Assembly: GCA_016929465.1 (NCBI GenBank)
Contig: JAFGIT010000135.1
Location: 1-16,333 of the forward strand
DNA from: JAFGIT01 sp016929465 [NCBI: Candidatus Coatesbacteria bacterium]
Lineage (GTDB): Bacteria > B130-G9
Reading direction: 5' to 3'
DNA length: 16,333 nt
Positions 14,353-16,333 of this stretch are shown here, piece after piece. The notes under the pieces are model-generated. The model was not told the origin of the DNA. It made no database searches and saw only the letters and a program-made list of their open reading frames with translations. Positions within the stretch are counted from its first letter, which is position 1, and every line of letters begins with the position of its first letter. The translations under genes were made by a program, and so were the position numbers.

Positions 14353-15147
14353 GTGACTTCTAATCCACCATTCATCATCAGAAATAAAGCCATCCAGACC
14401 ATTATTCTCATGGCTTCACTCTGGCTCCTGGGCCTGATACAGCTCAACGATGTGGACTCACAGATATCATTTCAGCTCTTCTTCGCGATGCTCGCGCCTC
14501 ACCTTTTCAGCGGAACCGCGGTCTTTGCCGCGCTCCTTCTCTATCTGCCCTCGGCGGCTTTCCTGATGCAATTGAACCACCCAGCATCATCCGGCATGTC
14601 GCTGGTACTATTCGCGGCTCATTCACTTGCGCTCCTTGCAGCCACATTCGTTTCAGTGCTCAGCATAAGAGGGAGCACAAGTCGGACCAGGAAGCTCGTA
14701 TTCGGCCTCTATTATATCTTGACCCTATATATGGCCATCTCATACGCATATCGAATGAGAGCGAGTTCGTTCTATTTGAGCATCTGGCCAATCCTCCTGA
14801 TTTTGCTGCCGATGCTCATAATGTGGAGGCTCCGTCAATTCCTGCCCTTCTTCTGGAAGACGATTGGGGTCGCAATCGTCTATATTCCCCTCAGCTTCAT
14901 TATTAGATTGGCTATTTCCTGCGGATTGGCTGCCGACTGGCGCGGTCTCATGGACCGAATTGCAATCGAGGCGGCATTCCAGGAACTGGTCCTGCCACTG
15001 GGGCCTTATGTGTTGATGGCGCTGATCGCATCGGTTATCCTCACCTTCAGCCAAGGCCGGCACCTTCACCCATCTGCCGTTGAATTCGACGGGGCCATCA
15101 AAGTCCGAGAGCTGGAGGATTCGAGCGAACCCGACTCGAACGGCTAG
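14353..15147 (+). CDS. Polytopic membrane protein of unknown function
   Basis: I do not recognise a family. From the GTG at 14353-14355 (GGAAG six bases upstream) it is 264 aa. The frame is open to an ATG at 14248, but that lies inside pdxA and would add a hydrophilic Arg-rich segment in another frame of pdxA. Hydrophobic segments lie at about 13-30, 42-73 (probably two helices or one long one), 83-104, 115-133, 141-158, 168-190 and 211-232, so seven or eight helices. A polar acidic C-terminal tail (~233-264, ending EDSSEPDSNG) follows. There are no evident catalytic motifs, Cys clusters or charged pairs within the helices. It is 14 nt after pdxA on the same strand, hence probably co-transcribed; a link to vitamin B6 is only a guess. 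Confidence 0.7.
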   Translation: MTSNPPFIIRNKAIQTIILMASLWLLGLIQLNDVDSQISFQLFFAMLAPHLFSGTAVFAALLLYLPSAAFLMQLNHPASSGMSLVLFAAHSLALLAATFVSVLSIRGSTSRTRKLVFGLYYILTLYMAISYAYRMRASSFYLSIWPILLILLPMLIMWRLRQFLPFFWKTIGVAIVYIPLSFIIRLAISCGLAADWRGLMDRIAIEAAFQELVLPLGPYVLMALIASVILTFSQGRHLHPSAVEFDGAIKVRELEDSSEPDSNG

Positions 15148-15161
15148 TAATTGAAACCTAC

Positions 15162-16333
15162 TCAATCAGCGGCATCTACTGCCCCTTTTGTGCGGAACTC
15201 CAGCATCACCACGTCGCGGCCAGGCACTTCGAATTCCATCGTGAGTTTAGCGCTGAGTGCTATGACCTCTTTCCTGGTCTTCTGTGTCACGTAATCGACG
15301 TGATATTTGTCTTTGAGCCCATACCGTGCGGGGTCACACTCACATTTGACTGATACGTTCTCGTTCGAGATGTTAGCGAAGAAAAAGCCCAGGCCCCGGG
15401 GAGCCGCCCACCCGCTGGTGATGATCGCGTCCGTCTCGACGGTTCCGGCCCGCGCCGTGTCCTGCTCGGGAAAGACATTGAAGTGGTCGTAGTCGAGGGA
15501 CAGTCGGGGCACATCGGAGATGATCTCGAGCGGCGGCATCATCCGCCCCCAGCACAGGTATGGCCTGCCGAAGCCGAGTCTCGCGCGAGCCATTGTGCGC
15601 AGGAATTCCAGGTATGGCTTGTGCACCCGCGCGGGGTCAGCTACCTCCCTGTATTCTGTCCAATAGTCATAGGTGAGGTAGTGGCTCGGGCCATCCATGC
15701 TATCGAATAGTTCAAGCTCGCTGAACTCGTAGTTGAGCTCCAATATCGCCCCTGAAAGATAGACCCTGGCCGCAATCAGATAAAAGATTTCACCGAAGCG
15801 ACGCGATAGCTTCGCGAATCCATCCAGCCTGACCGGCCCGTATTCATGATAGACATAGTCGAAGAGGGGTATGCTCTCGACCATACCGTTCGGATCACCA
15901 CCCCACTCGAAGGCACCCTGACGGCCGGCCATCGCTCTTGAGTGGCAAAAGTCGATGACGTCGATGTAATTCTCGACTATAACCTCCGTCCCGATTGGAA
16001 CTCGCTGCCCGCCTTTGATTGCCGCACATACATCATGCGAGCGGTTCAACAGGTCTCGATATGCGCGTATCATATATGGCCCCGATGTCAGGTGGGTATG
16101 ACCGGGATTCCCGCACGCGAACGGGGCGGCGCAGCTAATTGATATGTCATTATATAGAGCGTCGCATCCGAATCTTGGCTCTGATACGAGCACCCCATCC
16201 CTGAAAATGTAGAATTCCTGCCATTCGGGCGATGCCGGACACATCCAGACCTTATGCTTGCCGCCGTCGACGAACTCGTGGGCGGTTGCGCCTTTCATCA
16301 GCTTTACGTAGTCCCGGGCGGAAGTCGATAGCC
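15162..16333 (-). CDS. Unrecognised protein, possibly glycoside-hydrolase-like, N-terminus outside window
   Basis: The frame has no stop to the right edge. The residues before the first Met at 16298 (STSARDYVKLMKG) read like continuing coding sequence, so about 390 C-terminal residues of a larger protein are seen. The part visible (numbering from that Met) includes EPRFGCDALYNDISISC (40-56), GNPGHTHLTSGPYMIRAYRDLL (63-84), VENYIDVIDFCHSRA (108-122), VYHEYGPVRLDGFAKLSR (150-167), and GRPYLCWGRMMPP (245-257). A beta-sandwich-like C-terminus follows. A cofactor-free mix of His, Asp, Glu, Trp and Tyr motifs, a helical TIM-barrel-like middle and a beta tail suggest a carbohydrate-active enzyme, perhaps DUF6259-like; this is recall of style, not a firm match. 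It is convergent with the membrane protein gene, with 14 nt between stops and no terminator hairpin. Confidence 0.6.
   Translation of the reverse strand, partial: LSTSARDYVKLMKGATAHEFVDGGKHKVWMCPASPEWQEFYIFRDGVLVSEPRFGCDALYNDISISCAAPFACGNPGHTHLTSGPYMIRAYRDLLNRSHDVCAAIKGGQRVPIGTEVIVENYIDVIDFCHSRAMAGRQGAFEWGGDPNGMVESIPLFDYVYHEYGPVRLDGFAKLSRRFGEIFYLIAARVYLSGAILELNYEFSELELFDSMDGPSHYLTYDYWTEYREVADPARVHKPYLEFLRTMARARLGFGRPYLCWGRMMPPLEIISDVPRLSLDYDHFNVFPEQDTARAGTVETDAIITSGWAAPRGLGFFFANISNENVSVKCECDPARYGLKDKYHVDYVTQKTRKEVIALSAKLTMEFEVPGRDVVMLEFRTKGAVDAAD

Noticed and set aside
15245-15260. TTAGCGCTGAGTGCTA, which resembles the two halves of a CIRCE element
   Set aside because: It lacks the 9-nt spacer and lies inside the coding region of the right-edge gene, far from any chaperone gene.

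Overview
The window is a gene-dense, mostly minus-strand stretch of a bacterial chromosome, a little over half G+C by eye. The markers are bacterial: HrcA, PdxA, HD-GYP, an ECF transporter and a long, Alu-containing bacterial SRP RNA. The set also includes a secreted gingipain-type (C25) peptidase, a beta-helix protein with acidic calcium-type repeats, and DUF2079 and GT39 membrane proteins. That mix is common in uncultured candidate phyla, but I cannot place the organism to a phylum. No tRNA, rRNA, IS element, phage gene or CRISPR array was seen.

Layout. (1) 1-2504, minus: a GAF-HD-GYP cyclic-di-GMP phosphodiesterase, then an ECF S component, then an EcfA-type ATPase cut by the left edge. 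The three genes overlap end to start, so they are very probably one operon. (2) 2675-2940, minus: the long-form SRP RNA gene, which a naive extension of the HD-GYP reading frame would hide. (3) 2952-6228, minus: hrcA followed by a secreted C25 cysteine peptidase. (4) 6429-8895, minus: a secreted right-handed beta-helix protein with six 15-residue Asp/Asn repeats, whose 3' end overlaps an endonuclease III gene. (5) 9040-12113, minus: a DUF2079 membrane protein and a GT39-type membrane glycosyltransferase, with a 4-nt stop/start overlap. (6) 12258-13214, minus: a BtuF/FhuD-type substrate-binding protein, divergent from (7) 13301-15147, plus: pdxA and an unrecognised polytopic membrane protein. 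(8) 15162-16333, minus: the C-terminal part of an unrecognised, possibly glycoside-hydrolase-like protein, open at the right edge and tail-to-tail with the membrane protein.

The promoters that can be read share one style: TTGACA, a 16-nt spacer, then a TATAAT-like box. The clearest are upstream of the beta-helix gene (TTGACA/TAGAAT) and the substrate-binding protein (TTGACA/TACGAT). In the second case the -10 ends only 7 nt before the ATG and there is no Shine-Dalgarno, which predicts a leaderless mRNA. Other genes (HD-GYP, beta-helix, C25) have strong AGGAG-type sites, so both initiation modes seem to be used. Several gene starts differ from the longest open frame; the reasons are given per entry. 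I found no convincing wholly new system. The most unusual features are the HD-GYP/ECF transporter operon with a palindrome inside its putative promoter, orphan hrcA without a clear CIRCE, and the two unrecognised proteins.
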